Below, one piece after another: positions 35,954 through 47,289 of a DNA stretch of 64,000 bases. How positions within the stretch are numbered: the stretch's first letter is position 1; each line of letters starts with the position of its first letter. The stretch lies in NCBI GenBank assembly GCA_015680685.1, contig MNCI01001024.1, positions 1-64,000 of the forward strand. Reading direction: 5' to 3'. The notes beneath the pieces are model-generated. The model saw only the letters and a program-made list of their open reading frames with translations, did no database searches and had not been told where the DNA came from. The position numbers and the translations under genes were made by a program. Source of the DNA: Gnetum montanum. Taxonomy: Eukaryota; Streptophyta; Gnetopsida; Gnetales; Gnetaceae.

Positions 35954-36916
35954 TGATGAGACATGATATCGCATAGGCCACGATATCGCATATGCGATAC
36001 CGCGTCATCCCCTACGATATCACGTATGCGATATTGTGGTCTGCCATCGAATCTATAAATAAGAGGCAGCACTCCCCTCATTTCTCATCATAGGCTAAAA
36101 GTAGGAAAACTTTGGTAGTTTGATCACTCTAGAGATAGAATATTTTTCCATGTGCCCGTAGTAGGAGTCCCCAAGTGAATGGATCTTTATTCGAGCAATT
36201 TGTACCTGAACGCAAGTTGTGTACGGCAATAAAGACAAGCTTTGTGGATAAACCTTGCAGTGCATGGAATAGGTTTATTACATGTTATTTCTTACATGTT
36301 ATTTATTACCTGCATTAGCGTGGCATGAGTACAACTTGATTACGAGCATTGAAAAATGTGTACGGCTAATCAAGGAATCGGCTACTCATCACGATTAGTC
36401 TCTCTCACCCTCAACTCCTAGAATGCGGGATGAGTACGACTTGACTACGAGCATCTACGGGTGTGTACGACTAGTCAAGGAATCGACTGCTCATCATGTT
36501 TAGGATAGTTAAGTGCCTCAATATGACCACTTTGAGCACGTGTGTTACGTGTGGTAATCCCAGTAACGATTAGCATTTGGTAGCCACAGTTGCATAGTTC
36601 AGGGTGTGTACGGTAAGTGGAAATGGATGCTGATGCTAGTTAATTTAGACTTAGGTCCTTAGTTAGAGTTAGTTAGCTTTCTCAACCCTTCATCCCTTAG
36701 CATAGGAGAAAAACATTAAAAGCTATAAAAATCATATACCTTGGACTTACTTAACCATACATCATGACAACAACAAGTAAGTCTGGGAAGACAACAAATG
36801 ATTAACCCCAAGTGTTCCATGGGGCGTTTAGGCATTTAGTCTGCAGAGTTGAACCAGATCGCCTGTGCTATGCTCATTTCATATGGTTGAGTGTAGGGGT
36901 ACCTTACCACTCATCA
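35954..36916 (+). repeat. LTR3 of element A (outer 3' LTR)
   Basis: 963 bp, TGATGAG to TCATCA, followed by the GAAAG duplication. U3 holds four to five GATATCGCAT-type palindromes (35965-36035), more than LTR1. Confidence 0.9.
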
Positions 36917-36921
36917 GAAAG
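36917..36921. repeat. Target site duplication of element A, right copy (GAAAG)
   Basis: Identical to 28089-28093, directly after LTR3. Confidence 0.9.
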
Positions 36922-37611
36922 GAATTTGTAGATATTTATTTGAGATAGAACATTTTATGGAGAACCTTGAAATATAAGATTCATCATATTTTGATTATCC
37001 AACATTAAGAAATTCTCAAAAAATAGTTTAACCATGATTTGTCATCAAGTCATGGTATTCCAAGCTTCAAGACTACAATTCCATCATGACTCATGGTATT
37101 ATTGAGATCATTTCTCTTGAAATTTTAACTTTTGACCAACTTATGGTTAAATACAATGACTCGTGATTAAGTTTTCATGTTAATCACAATTTTTGATCAT
37201 GTCATGGTGTCAACCATAACTCATGATTTTCTCATGATTGATACAAAGTTGTCAACCATAACCCTTGATTGTCTCGTGATTTAAATTCACTTAAGGAAAT
37301 TTCATCATGACTCATGGTAATCTTATGGATTAATGATCATGACTAACTATCCATTCATGATGGACATTCAAATAAGGTAAATTTACCATGACTCCTCATG
37401 AAGTCATGGCATCCTTCGAAATTCTTAATCTTTGTTGTCAACCAACTCATAACTCATGTTGTAATACCACAACTTGTAATATTATAAACCATAACTTATG
37501 TTGAAGTTGTGGTTGACTCGTGGTCATCAAAAAATAAAAATTTTAATAGATCTTGAAGCATCAAGTTAGAAACTATTGAGAAAGAAATTTAACAAAATAA
37601 AAGTTGAAGAG
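36922..37611. repeat. Spacer dense in ATGACTCAT-type motifs
   Basis: Non-coding. From about 37020 to 37515 the sequence repeats CATGACTCATGGT, AACCATAACTCATGAT and similar variants on both strands at irregular spacing. TGACTCA itself, a known bZIP (GCN4-like) core, occurs at about 37086 and 37309, with near-matches elsewhere. Probably a degenerate LTR promoter or a scrambled minisatellite. Confidence 0.6.
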
Positions 37612-38451
37612 CAACAAGTAGTTCTTACACCCAACCATATGAATCACTAGCATTCACTAAGCAATCTGGTTGAATTCCATAGACTTTATCTCTCTAAGTA
37701 CGCTTGGTCTAGGTAGTGAATCTAAAAGATATGATCATTGCCTTCATAGTTTCACTTGTGAAGTGAAGTGAAAAGGTATGGTTAAGTGTATTTGAGGCAC
37801 ATGATTTTTATCATTTTATGTTTTTCATTTAATTCCTCTAAGTGCAAGGATAAAGTAATTAAATGTTTAATCAATCTAACAACTAAATAATACTTAACTA
37901 ATCCTAACATAATCATCTGTTCTCACATTCTATACACATCCTAAACACATTGCAACACTACTAGGTTACCAAGAATTAAGTGCTTCTAGGATTACAAAGC
38001 ATTAATGTATGCTCAAAGTGGTAGTACTTATATGCATTAATTAATCATTATGAATTAATTACCTAAATGTAATAAAGTAAATTAGATGCATATTAAATGC
38101 ATGAAGTAAATATTAAGCTAAGTTCAAGTGCTTCAAGGTTTATCAAGAAATCTCATCTTTATTGTTATTCACACTAAGATGCTCAAGTACATCAGTCCTC
38201 AAATAAAGATCTGTATACTCCTTAGCTCCTACTACTAGCACTTTGAAAGTTTTCTAACTCTAGGAAGATAAAATTGCAAGAACTTAGCTAGAGGCTAATG
38301 ATTGGATACAATTAATGTGGTAGTTATGCACATATTTATAGGAAAGACTAGACACTATGTTGACACATCAAAGTATGTGTCGATATGTATGCATCAATGG
38401 AATCACATCAATAGGTACACGTTAATGAAATCTAGTGACCATGACTTATCA
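37612..38451 (-). repeat. 3' LTR of element H (Athila-type, partial)
   Basis: Homologous to the LTRs of element C: CCAACCATATGAATCA near the left end, AAGGTATGGTTAAGTGTA, and a right end ACTTATCA followed by TACCCCCATGAC, the reversed polypurine tract. The left terminus does not show the normal TGATGAG and is damaged. Confidence 0.8.
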
Positions 38452-39191
38452 TACCCCCATGACTGAATGAAAAATCATCCTTGAGTGAACGAAAGGAGGA
38501 ACAAGGCTTTTACAAAATTTTGGGAAGGTATGGGATTATTGAGGGACACAATGATTCAAAGAAGTAGATGCTAAGTTTCCAAGTGTACGACTTGCAACTT
38601 TTACAAAAATGGATGTTCATGATGATAAAATTAAACACCATTACAAAACTTGATAGCCAAACCCCTCTAGCATCTTGGAGACAAGAAGAAAATAAAATAG
38701 TCCTAGGTGGTGGAGATTCCAATGATGCCAAATGACCTTCTCCTACCTCTGGTGCATGCGTTGGTTGTTATTGAGGCTATGGTTTCTGAGGTTGTCCTAA
38801 TGTAGTTGCAAATTTTGGTAGAAGATGGAAAGAATCTAGTAATGCTTTCATCTTCTCCTTCTTTCTTTGAGGATCATACATGGTCCATGTGACATCCCCA
38901 AATATGGGCTAGAAATAGCTCCTTAACATTGATAAACTAGGCTATAGATTATTTTTACTCAATATCAAATACCTTGATAGCATTCTATAGTTCTTGGTAG
39001 TTTTTCATCCTATGGATCATAGAACTTAGAAGTGGAGGATGAATAATTTTGCCAAATCAAAACTTTATGAGACAAAGCACACACATCAAATTTATGTGGT
39101 TTTCCAACTTGGGTACTCCACACTCAAAGGGTAGATCACAAGCATACCTTCAGACCTTGTTGCTCTCAAATGTGATTTAAAGGATCCACAT
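38452..39191 (-). mobile_element. 3' internal end of element H, cut by element B
   Basis: Starts with the polypurine tract in reverse and matches the same region of element C (3384 onward) for about 150 bp (AAGGAGGAACAAG, then TACAAAATTTTGGGAAGGTATGG). It is then unrecognised up to the LTR of element B. No pol or gag motif is visible. Element B seems to have inserted here or joined by rearrangement. Confidence 0.6.
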
Positions 39192-40101
39192 TGATGAGTC
39201 GCATTCTATCATTTTTGTTGATGAGACCTCATCGATGAGGCCTCATCATCTAGGCTTCATCGACGAGGCCTAGTTAATGCATCATATCATGCATTGATAT
39301 GGCCCCATCAATGTAGTGCCTATAGTCAACTATAAATACATGCTTGTAGCCACATTTGTAAAAAGAGAGATTGTAGTTGATATGGAGCTCTTGCATTTTT
39401 TCCATTTGAAAGTTAGAATTTTTTCTTGAGTGCGCACAATAGAAGTCATTGAGTGTACAGATCTTTATTTGAGCATTGTTGTATGTAAGCATGACAATGT
39501 GTGTGACAACAAAGATGAGCTTTCTAATATACCTTGTAGCACTCTAGATAGATTAGCTATTTCATTTATGCATTTAATGTTTTTAGTTATTTATTAAATG
39601 TTTTCAATTATTTATTAATTATTTTATAGTTATTACATTAATGAAGCAATTAATCCAAATAGATTACACACATAAGTATGATCGCTTCAAGCATAACATG
39701 TATTCTCTTGGTAATCCCAGTAGCATTATTGCTTGGTACGCTCAGTAGTGTAATGCTTGGTTGCCCAGTAGTGGATACATGGGTTTAGGATGTGTACAAA
39801 AAGTGGGATTAGATGCTTATGTTAGGATTAGTTAAATGCTAGTTAATTAGTTAATTTAGATTAGTTAATGAAATTCTTTTTATCTACATTTGAGCACCAA
39901 CTTATAAAACACAAAATAATAAAATTCGATGCCTCAATTACACAAGTCTAATTACAAAGAAAAAGACTGATGTTAAGGCAAGATTTACTTCCTAAAGAAC
40001 TAGTGCACTAGAAATGATAAAGTCCAAAAACTTTGACCGAGTCATGTGTGAACGCTTCATGATTTATATGGTTGGGCATAGGGGTACCTCGCTACTCATC
40101 A
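39192..40101 (+). repeat. 5' LTR of element B
   Basis: 910 bp, TGATGAGTCG to CTACTCATCA. The U3 start is a run of GATGAGGCCTCATC-type palindromes (39219-39275), then a TATA box CTATAAATA at 39330-39338. It aligns with 50695-51185 and 53023-53287. Confidence 0.88.
39330..39338 (+). promoter_or_regulatory. TATA box in the 5' LTR of element B
   Basis: CTATAAATA, repeated at the same place of the 3' LTR (about 50820). It lies just downstream of the GAGGCCTC palindromes. Confidence 0.7.
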
Positions 40102-40102
40102 T

Positions 40103-40120
40103 TGGCACCATTAACAGGGA
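40103..40120 (+). other. Primer binding site of element B, tRNA-Asp-like
   Basis: TGGCACCATTAACAGGGA, one base after the LTR, 13 of 18 bases matching the tRNA-Asp complement; four of the five mismatches are transitions. Confidence 0.75.
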
Positions 40121-40249
40121 CTTTGTTTGTGGAATGTGTACTATTTAGGTCTAAGTGAATACCATTAATATCGTTGTATGAACTTCAAGGTCAATATCAT
40201 TCCCACTATACATAAAATTATAAATGCACACTAATAATTTCATTTTGTT

Positions 40250-42060
40250 TTGCAAAATATCTTCTTCTTCTCACAAGCATGAAGATACCAAACCATTGAT
40301 CCCACAAGAATGCAAGGTGCTATACAGTTAGCTATATGAGTTTGTGTTGAACTTCACCTTCATTCTACATCAAGATGAACAACTATGATGGTATGATATG
40401 GAGGGTAACATCGTGTTGCCCCTTGATAGATCTATGCATGGGATGCTATTTAAGATCCTTAAAAGGTTGGGCATAGCAAATATTCATGAAGAATATGTTT
40501 TGGATGGATATGACACTTGAAATTACTATCCCACTGAAACACAATGCAAATGATATCAACATCAGGAGAAACTCTATGAAGCTAAAAAGGGAAAACATTA
40601 CACCAAACCCTTATTTCTACTAAATCAAGATGACATTGAGGATCCTCCTACTAAAGGTTCTCAACATGAAGATTCTCCATCCCTTACTACTAATGATGAG
40701 GGTGTGACCTTGAATCTATGATCCACTATTCATAAATTAGGTTCAGGAAAAAGTGATAGCCAAGGTAGGGACTCGAGTAAACACCACAACAACAAGGAAT
40801 GTAAGGATGATGATCGTAATAAGTGTAGAAGTGATGGAAGACACTATGGTGGTGATGGTGATCCACCTTCCTCTTCATCCAATTCTAAACATTCCTCTTC
40901 ATTTGATGGATCTCATGGAACCTACCATCGAAACAACTACGATGAAGGTAATTAAAGAGATAACAATAATTGTGAAGGTCACCAAAATCAAAGGGGTGGC
41001 TGAAACCATCATCAGTGTCATCAATGCAATGATGATGATGAACCTCTATTGGTGACTTAAAGTATGCTCAACATTACAGAGGTAGTTAAAATTCCAACCA
41101 GGCATATGAAGGATAGTTAGATTAAGCACCTAGACATGAACAATATCCCAAGATTTGAGGGGGGATATAATTCTAATCTACAAACACATCTACAAGATTT
41201 TCATAATGCCTGTGCATTACAGAACATAGAAAATAAGTGGTAGAAACTCAATATTTTCCCAAGGATACTCATTAAGGAAGCTAAAATTTGGTATTAGTTA
41301 TTAGAACTAGAGTCCATCTAAAGATGGAGTACTATGTTAGAGCTATTCAATGACAAATATCAGATGTACTCTAAAGTGTCTAATTTGAAAAGGAAAATCC
41401 AAGGCTAGAAATAGGGAGCACATGATGTGCCATCATGGACTACTACTATTCACTCTTACATTGATGCCCTAGCCATGGTTATTCTTAGAGAGAATAACTT
41501 TGCCACATCATAGATGGGCTTGGAGTAGAAATATGAAGAACCCTTGGGATGTATGCCCAAGGAAGATTGTCTGAATTGAGAACTCATCAAATCCATAGGG
41601 TAATTAAGTAGGTAGCAAAAGAAGAAGGTGAGCTACAAAAAAGGGAAAGTTCTAAAGAGTATAATAGGAATCCATCCATTAGAAAATGAGAGGTCCAATT
41701 TTGTAACGAGGAGGAGTCACCATTTCATGAAGTGATTAATAGAAAGATCTTACCCATCCAAAAATCTATTTTTAATATTTCAGCCAAGGTTGAGAAGTTA
41801 TGGGACTCTTTGGATGAAAAATTTTAAACCACTTTAAAGATTACTGAAGAATCCAAAGAGCAAAATAGTGATTGTAATCACAACAGGTGAAAAGAAGCTA
41901 AACATTGCTACCAAAGAGGTAAGGGCAAAGCTGCTACAATAGAGGAAATTGTGGAGTCTGACTCTTATTACGAAACTAAATATGACATATGCCAATACAA
42001 ACATCCAAAGGGATGTTGCACTATGGTGTCACACTTACAGGAGTCTAGAGTGTATGCATT
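40250..42060 (+). pseudogene. Gag of element B
   Basis: Colinear with gag of element A. A low-complexity stretch (40753-41055 region, HHNN and SSSS runs) precedes the conserved core at 41090-41500, which reads RHMKDS, DMNNIPRFEGGYN and RWSTMLELFNDKYQMYSKVS, broken by TAG codons where A has Trp, Gln or other codons. The C-terminal cysteine cluster at 41985-42020 reads CQYKHPKGCC preceded by DI, like CHYDHPKGCC in A. It is more decayed than A. Role: particle formation and RNA packaging. Confidence 0.8.
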
Positions 42061-42519
42061 GAATCCTTGCCTAGCATGTAGGCAAGCTCCAAGACGATTG
42101 CCTTATCCTCAAGGCAGTCCAAGATAGTTCCACTAGCAACAACAAGCTTACTACCTAAGTGGAACTTCACCACAACCTTATAAACAATACCAACAATGAT
42201 TCCAACAATGATTCCTTCATATTCGCAACAACGAAATGCTATGAGGGTTGTACTCTCACAACTAATTTTTCAACCAAGTGATTTGGATAATCATTCAAGA
42301 AAAAGACCTTTATTTTAGCCTAGTAGTCCTCTTTAGCCCTCACAATCTAATCTAGCTGATTGCCCTACATCTCTAGCATCCTCATCCTCTGCATCAAATA
42401 CCTTCAAGTGCCCTTCAAATCAAGTGCCACCTAGGATCTGCACTATAATGCTAACTCATGTTGTTTCTAATTGGATCAAGGCTGGTAATATTCCTAAAAA
42501 AAGATCTAATCTAATACGT

Positions 42520-42900
42520 CCACTCATTTTTCTATAGATTGCTGGACAAGAGCCATGAAAGACTCTTCTTGACTCTAATTCCAAAGTTAACCTCATCTCT
42601 CATGACATGTACAAGGCCTGAAACCTACCACCTCTTAAGAAGAGCAACATTCATCTAGAATTAGTAGATCAGTCAATTACTATCCCTTTGGGTTTAGTAA
42701 AGGACATTGTGACCATAGTTTGTGGGTGGTCCTATCCTATTGATTTTCTAGTAATCAAGGTGGACAACTAAAAAAATGAATTTTTCATCATCATGGGAAG
42801 ATCTTGGTTAAGCATGGTTAATGCAAGAATGGGCATAAGGGACCTATCTTTAGAAATATCCAAGGAAAATGAGCTAGGAAATATTGAGAATAAGTGTATT
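42520..42900 (+). pseudogene. Retropepsin-like protease of element B
   Basis: The triplet at 42571-42579 is D-S-N in LLDSNSKVNLIS, so the glycine of D-S-G is lost. It continues with DQSITIPLGLVKDIVT, GWSYPIDFLVIKVDN and IIMGRSWLSMV, all matching element A residue for residue in most places. Inactive by the active-site change and by stops. Confidence 0.8.
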
Positions 42901-43399
42901 CCATGCAGCACATACAATAATAATGGGTGCAACTACATGCAAAATATTTGGTCAATCAAGAGTACATAAATTAAGGCATGCAATGAGTGTGAACAAGAAA
43001 TTAAAATTCAAAAGTGTTTGTACACAACAACCACAAAGTAGGAGGGCACCCAGTGGTTGGTAGCTAATTTAGATAACAACACAATATGCATGAAGCCAAT
43101 TGAGAGCCTAACATGTTCATATGTTGAAGGCATGGACAAAATTGAAGAAGTTCATTTCCAACTCTCTAATGAAGATGATGATAGTTGTTGGGAAGAGTTG
43201 GAAATCCTTGATCACTTCAAGCAGGAGCTCTTAGAACTAAAATATTTACTAGTTGGTATGTAGTATGCATTTCTAAAGAATGGTAAAGTGGTCATAATTA
43301 ATGCCAAACTTGCTCCTGAGCAAAAGGAAAAGTTATTGAAAGTGGTGAATAAATGGTCAATAGCCTTTGCTTGGTCATATCTAGAGCTAATAGGAATTG

Positions 43400-44530
43400 A
43401 TCCAAGGATATGCTAGCATCACATCTACATTGACCTAGCCATGAAGCCTAGAAGGTAGCCACAAAAGAAACCGAACATAAAATTCAAGCAAATCATGAAG
43501 GAATAAATAGAGCAATTCCTCAAGGTGGGGTTCATCTATCCCATCGCAGATAGTGAGTGGGTTAGTCCACTTGTAATTGTACCAAAGAAGAGTGGCAAAT
43601 GGCAAGTTTGCATTGACTTCAGGCTATTGAATATGAAAAAATTTAAAGATCATTTTTTGTCATTTGTAGATCAAGTGTTAGACATCATATTCAGGCATTT
43701 TTATTAAGTTTCTTGGATGGTTAGAGTGGCTATAACCAAATCCAAATTGCATCCAAAGATCAGGCCAAGACAACATTCATGTGTTCTTAAGGGACTTCTG
43801 CATATTTTAAGATGCCATTTGGTTTGTGCAATACTCTTATAACACTTCAATGCTTGATCCTTAGTATTTTTCAATAGCAAATTGATAGTGGTGTTGAAGT
43901 CTTCATGGATGAGTTTTTCACCTATGGAGCTACCTTTGAGCAAGCATTGGATTGACTTGATCAAATCTATGACTTAATTGGCAAAAGACCCATCTCATGG
44001 TCCAAGAAAGGATTGTGATAGGGCATAAAATTTCAAAAAAATGGATTGAGGTAGATTAAAAAAAATAAGGGTCATCTAAGGAATAACATGCCAACTAGAG
44101 ACCATTAAAGATGTCTAGTCATTCCTTGGACACATTGGTTACTACTAGCTATTCATAGAGAATTTTTCTATGGTTGCAAAGCCATTGGTAGAGCTTACAA
44201 AGAAAGATACATCATTCAGCTAGACCAAGAAATGTGAACACACATTCCAATAATTAAAGGAGAAACTTGTAAAAACACCAATCCTACGAGCACCAGACTA
44301 GTCTAGATGCTAGAAAAGTTTAGGCACTATGTGATTGGTTACAAAGTATTTATGCATACAAACCATAATGCAATCTAGTTCCTCATAAATAAGTTGATGG
44401 TGAGCCCTCATGTCTTATAGTGGCTTGTGATCTTATAGGAATTTGATCTCATGATGGTAGATCGAAAAGGGACTAAGAATGTGATCACTGACCATCTCTC
44501 TTGCTTAAGATGGGATAATAAAGAGGAGGA
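43400..44530 (+). pseudogene. Reverse transcriptase and RNase H of element B
   Basis: The stretch 43525-43707 reads GFIYPIADSEWVSPLVIVPK, then GKWQVCIDFRLLN, the RT fingers and palm start. The catalytic box at about 43885-43920 reads VEVFMDEFFTYG where element C keeps VEVFIDDFSTYG, so the second aspartate is glutamate. Thumb and RNase H follow, with FRHYVIGYKVFMHTNHN, VDRKGTKNVITDHLS and LRWDN. The frame shifts at about 43707 and 44300. Inactive; the role would have been copying element RNA into DNA. Confidence 0.85.
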
Positions 44531-44589
44531 GAGCCTACTCCTTAATCAATTTCTAGATGAACTTCTCTTTACATGAGCAATAAGCAAAA

Positions 44590-45870
44590 AAATGCCTATG
44601 AAAATAATATGGAATAATGGCATCCTCACCTATCTTCTCACTCAGGAGATGTCACAAGACTTGGATTTTAGAAAAATGCAACAATTTCTTCATCATGCCA
44701 AATACTTCATGGAAATCCACGGACACCTTTACAAGGTATGTGCCAATGGCCTAATTCGTTGGTGTGTCCCTAACAAAAATCAACTACATGTTCTCTAGGA
44801 TGCTCATGGAGGGCCTTACATAGGCCACTATGCAGGGAGATGCATAGCGATAAAAATTCTAATGGGAAGATACTATTGACCTACAATCTTTAGGGATGCT
44901 CACTAGTTCATCAAGTCTTGTGAATGTTGTCAACAAGATGGGGGAATGACCACTTGCATGGAAGGTTCTCAATAGTGGATTCAACCACTAGAACCTTTGG
45001 ACATTTGGAATATGGATTTCATGGATTCCATGACACCCATGTCTAATGGAAAGTTTTATATTATAGTAGTAGTTGATTACTACACAAAATGGGCAAAAGT
45101 AGTAGTCATTACTAATTGTACATCATCCACTGCTACTAGATTTGTACACAAAATATTGTGAAAGGGTTTGCGATGGCACATTCACTAATTTTTGAAAATG
45201 GAACTCATTTCACAGGTGCCACATTTAGAAAATTAATGCAATGCTTGGGGGTAGAACATAAATTAACAACACCTTATCACCTCCAAGACAATAGTCAAGC
45301 AGAGGTAACCAACTAGCAGATTACAAATATACTAACATGAACTATTAGGAAATATAGGAAGGGTTGGAATAGAAAGCTTAATGATGCTCCTTGGGCTTAT
45401 CGTTCAACTTGGAAACTTCTTATTGGCTACTCTCTCTATGAGTTAGTGTACAAAAAACTTCCAATGCTTATGATTCAATCCAAGGTCCATGCACTCTAAA
45501 CGACCTATGATGTAAACCTTGACCTATGTCTAGCAAAAAAAGAAAGACTAATCATCCTAAACATACTAGATGAAAATCAATTTGTGGTCCTATCCTTGAA
45601 TGAGGTGAATAAGGCATTTAGCAACCAACATCATGACCTTAAAATTAGGAAAGTAAAACTTCAACTAGGAGATAAGGTTCACTACTGGAACCTTGCACTT
45701 GTATCCCAAAAGACAAAATATCAAACATTGTGAGAGGAACCTTATATAATTGATCAAACCTTTCCCTCTAGGGCCATGTTGATCTACAAGCCTAACAACC
45801 CAAATAAAAAGTAGTTGGTCAACATCCAACAAGTAAAGCCTTTTTTAGAACTAAGATAGGCTAGTGTAAC
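44590..45870 (+). pseudogene. Integrase of element B
   Basis: N-terminal zinc-binding part at 44592-44940: GHLYKVCANGLIRWCVPN, the histidines of GHYAGRC and the cysteines of KSCECCQQ. The catalytic core follows with WNMDFMDSMTPMSNGKFYII and VVVDYYTKWAKV, where the first core aspartate is kept. The C-terminal part near 45640-45850 includes KVKLQLGDKVH-like and SLRAMLIYKP-like segments. Numerous TAG stops and frame breaks. It is followed by the long non-coding 3' region shared with A and C. Confidence 0.82.
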
Positions 45871-45879
45871 TATTGCCTC

Positions 45880-47289
45880 AATGGATGGACAACCACATTC
45901 TATTTTTTGAATCTCCTTGTTTGAACTTAGTCATAGGAGAAATGGCCATCCATGCTAATCATCAAATTTGATTATTAGTTTTTCTACTTTTTGTTTTTTA
46001 TATTTTGGATTTTTACAAACTATTTATTTTACATTTTTTTTTATTTTCCAAATTTTTCTAATTTTAGACCATCTTTATTACCTTCAAAATTTCTTTACTA
46101 TTTTACATTTTTTTATATTTTTCTTTATTTTTTTTATTTAAGTATGGTATTTCCTCATTTTTCCTAATAAACATGCTTTATTGCCATATCACACAATGCT
46201 ACTATTGTTGTTTACTAATGATGGTTTGTGCTTAATGTGTGATTATTGAAGTCTAATTTCTATTTTTGAATTTTGATGTTTGATGATTTTGTCATGGTTT
46301 ATTTTTCATGGAATAGGCAGTGAGTCCACATCATCTGCTCCATCCAATGAACTCTATAGTTTCCTTTATTCTAGGAATTTGAGGTTCCTTTTTATTAAAG
46401 AAACTTCTAATTAATTGGTGACCTTGGTGGCTCTAGAATTAGGAAGGATTCAAATGTTTGTAAATGATGTGACTTCAAGGGGACTTAATACTCTTTGTAC
46501 TCTTCTACTTGCTTGAGTGCTTGAGTGTTTTTCATGGACCTTTTACCGTTCCAAACCAACCAATAATAGGAAGTCAAATAATGTCATTGCATGGTGTGGT
46601 TCCAATTTTGAAAAAAATAGAAAAAAAATAAAAATGATGGGAATTCAAAGCACATCCCTTGGACAAATAAATGGGCTATAAGCACTAGTTATGGGACTCA
46701 AACAACATGCACCTATGACTGAAGGTCCCCTCTAACTGAGGCCCTCTCTCTTACTTTCTACTTCTCTTTTCCTCTCTTTGTGAGACGGTGGTTGTTTTGT
46801 TGAAGCATTCTTATATCTTGAGTGGGTGGATCAATCTTAGAGTGGGGATGCGAAGTCACTGAAAGTAGATGGTTTTGGTCTAGACTGAGGATGGAACTTC
46901 TTGGGTCATTTTAAATACAAATTCCATACTAGACTTCTGATGACCTCAATTTGGAACTCCATTCCACCTTTTCTATCATCCATCCATGCTGCCATAACTC
47001 ACCTCACTACTCTGTTCTACATTATGCTCTATTTCTTAGTTTGATTTGTTGGGATTCTTGAGTAGATTCTTTCAGTTTGGTCCTTAATTTGTCATGATCA
47101 TTAAATTGGCTATGGGGCCTATAGACTTCTTAGTTGAGGTTATGCAAGGGCAAAAGGGCATGAGCCTACTATGGGGAGAACCCACTTGGATAGCTTTTTG
47201 CTTGGTTAATTAATGTTCCTTACCTTTGACATTTTCACAATCCTATCTTTCACATATTTCATTGAGTAAATTACTTAGTGCTCCTTAAT
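45880..47289 (+). other. 3' non-coding region of element B
   Basis: Colinear with 32570-33920 of element A: the ATGGCCATC start, a T-rich stretch, GCATGGTGTGGTTC (33220 and 46590) and GGGCATGAGCCTACT (33770 and 47155). No supported protein. Colinearity ends near 47290. Confidence 0.75.

Larger units (their letters stand above)
28094..36916 (+). mobile_element. Element A: three-LTR, gag-protease-only Athila-type retrotransposon
   Basis: Layout: LTR1 (28094-29145), tRNA-Asp-like primer site, gag, protease, about 2 kb of non-coding sequence, polypurine tract, LTR2 (34537-35516), a 437-bp repeat of the internal 3' end with its own polypurine tract, and LTR3 (35954-36916). All LTRs run TGATGAG to TCATCA. 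A single GAAAG duplication flanks the whole array, so it behaves as one insertion. Compared with element B the whole RT-RNase H-integrase block is missing, with a junction near 32570. Gag and protease are better preserved than in the other elements, suggesting a younger, non-autonomous copy. Confidence 0.93.
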
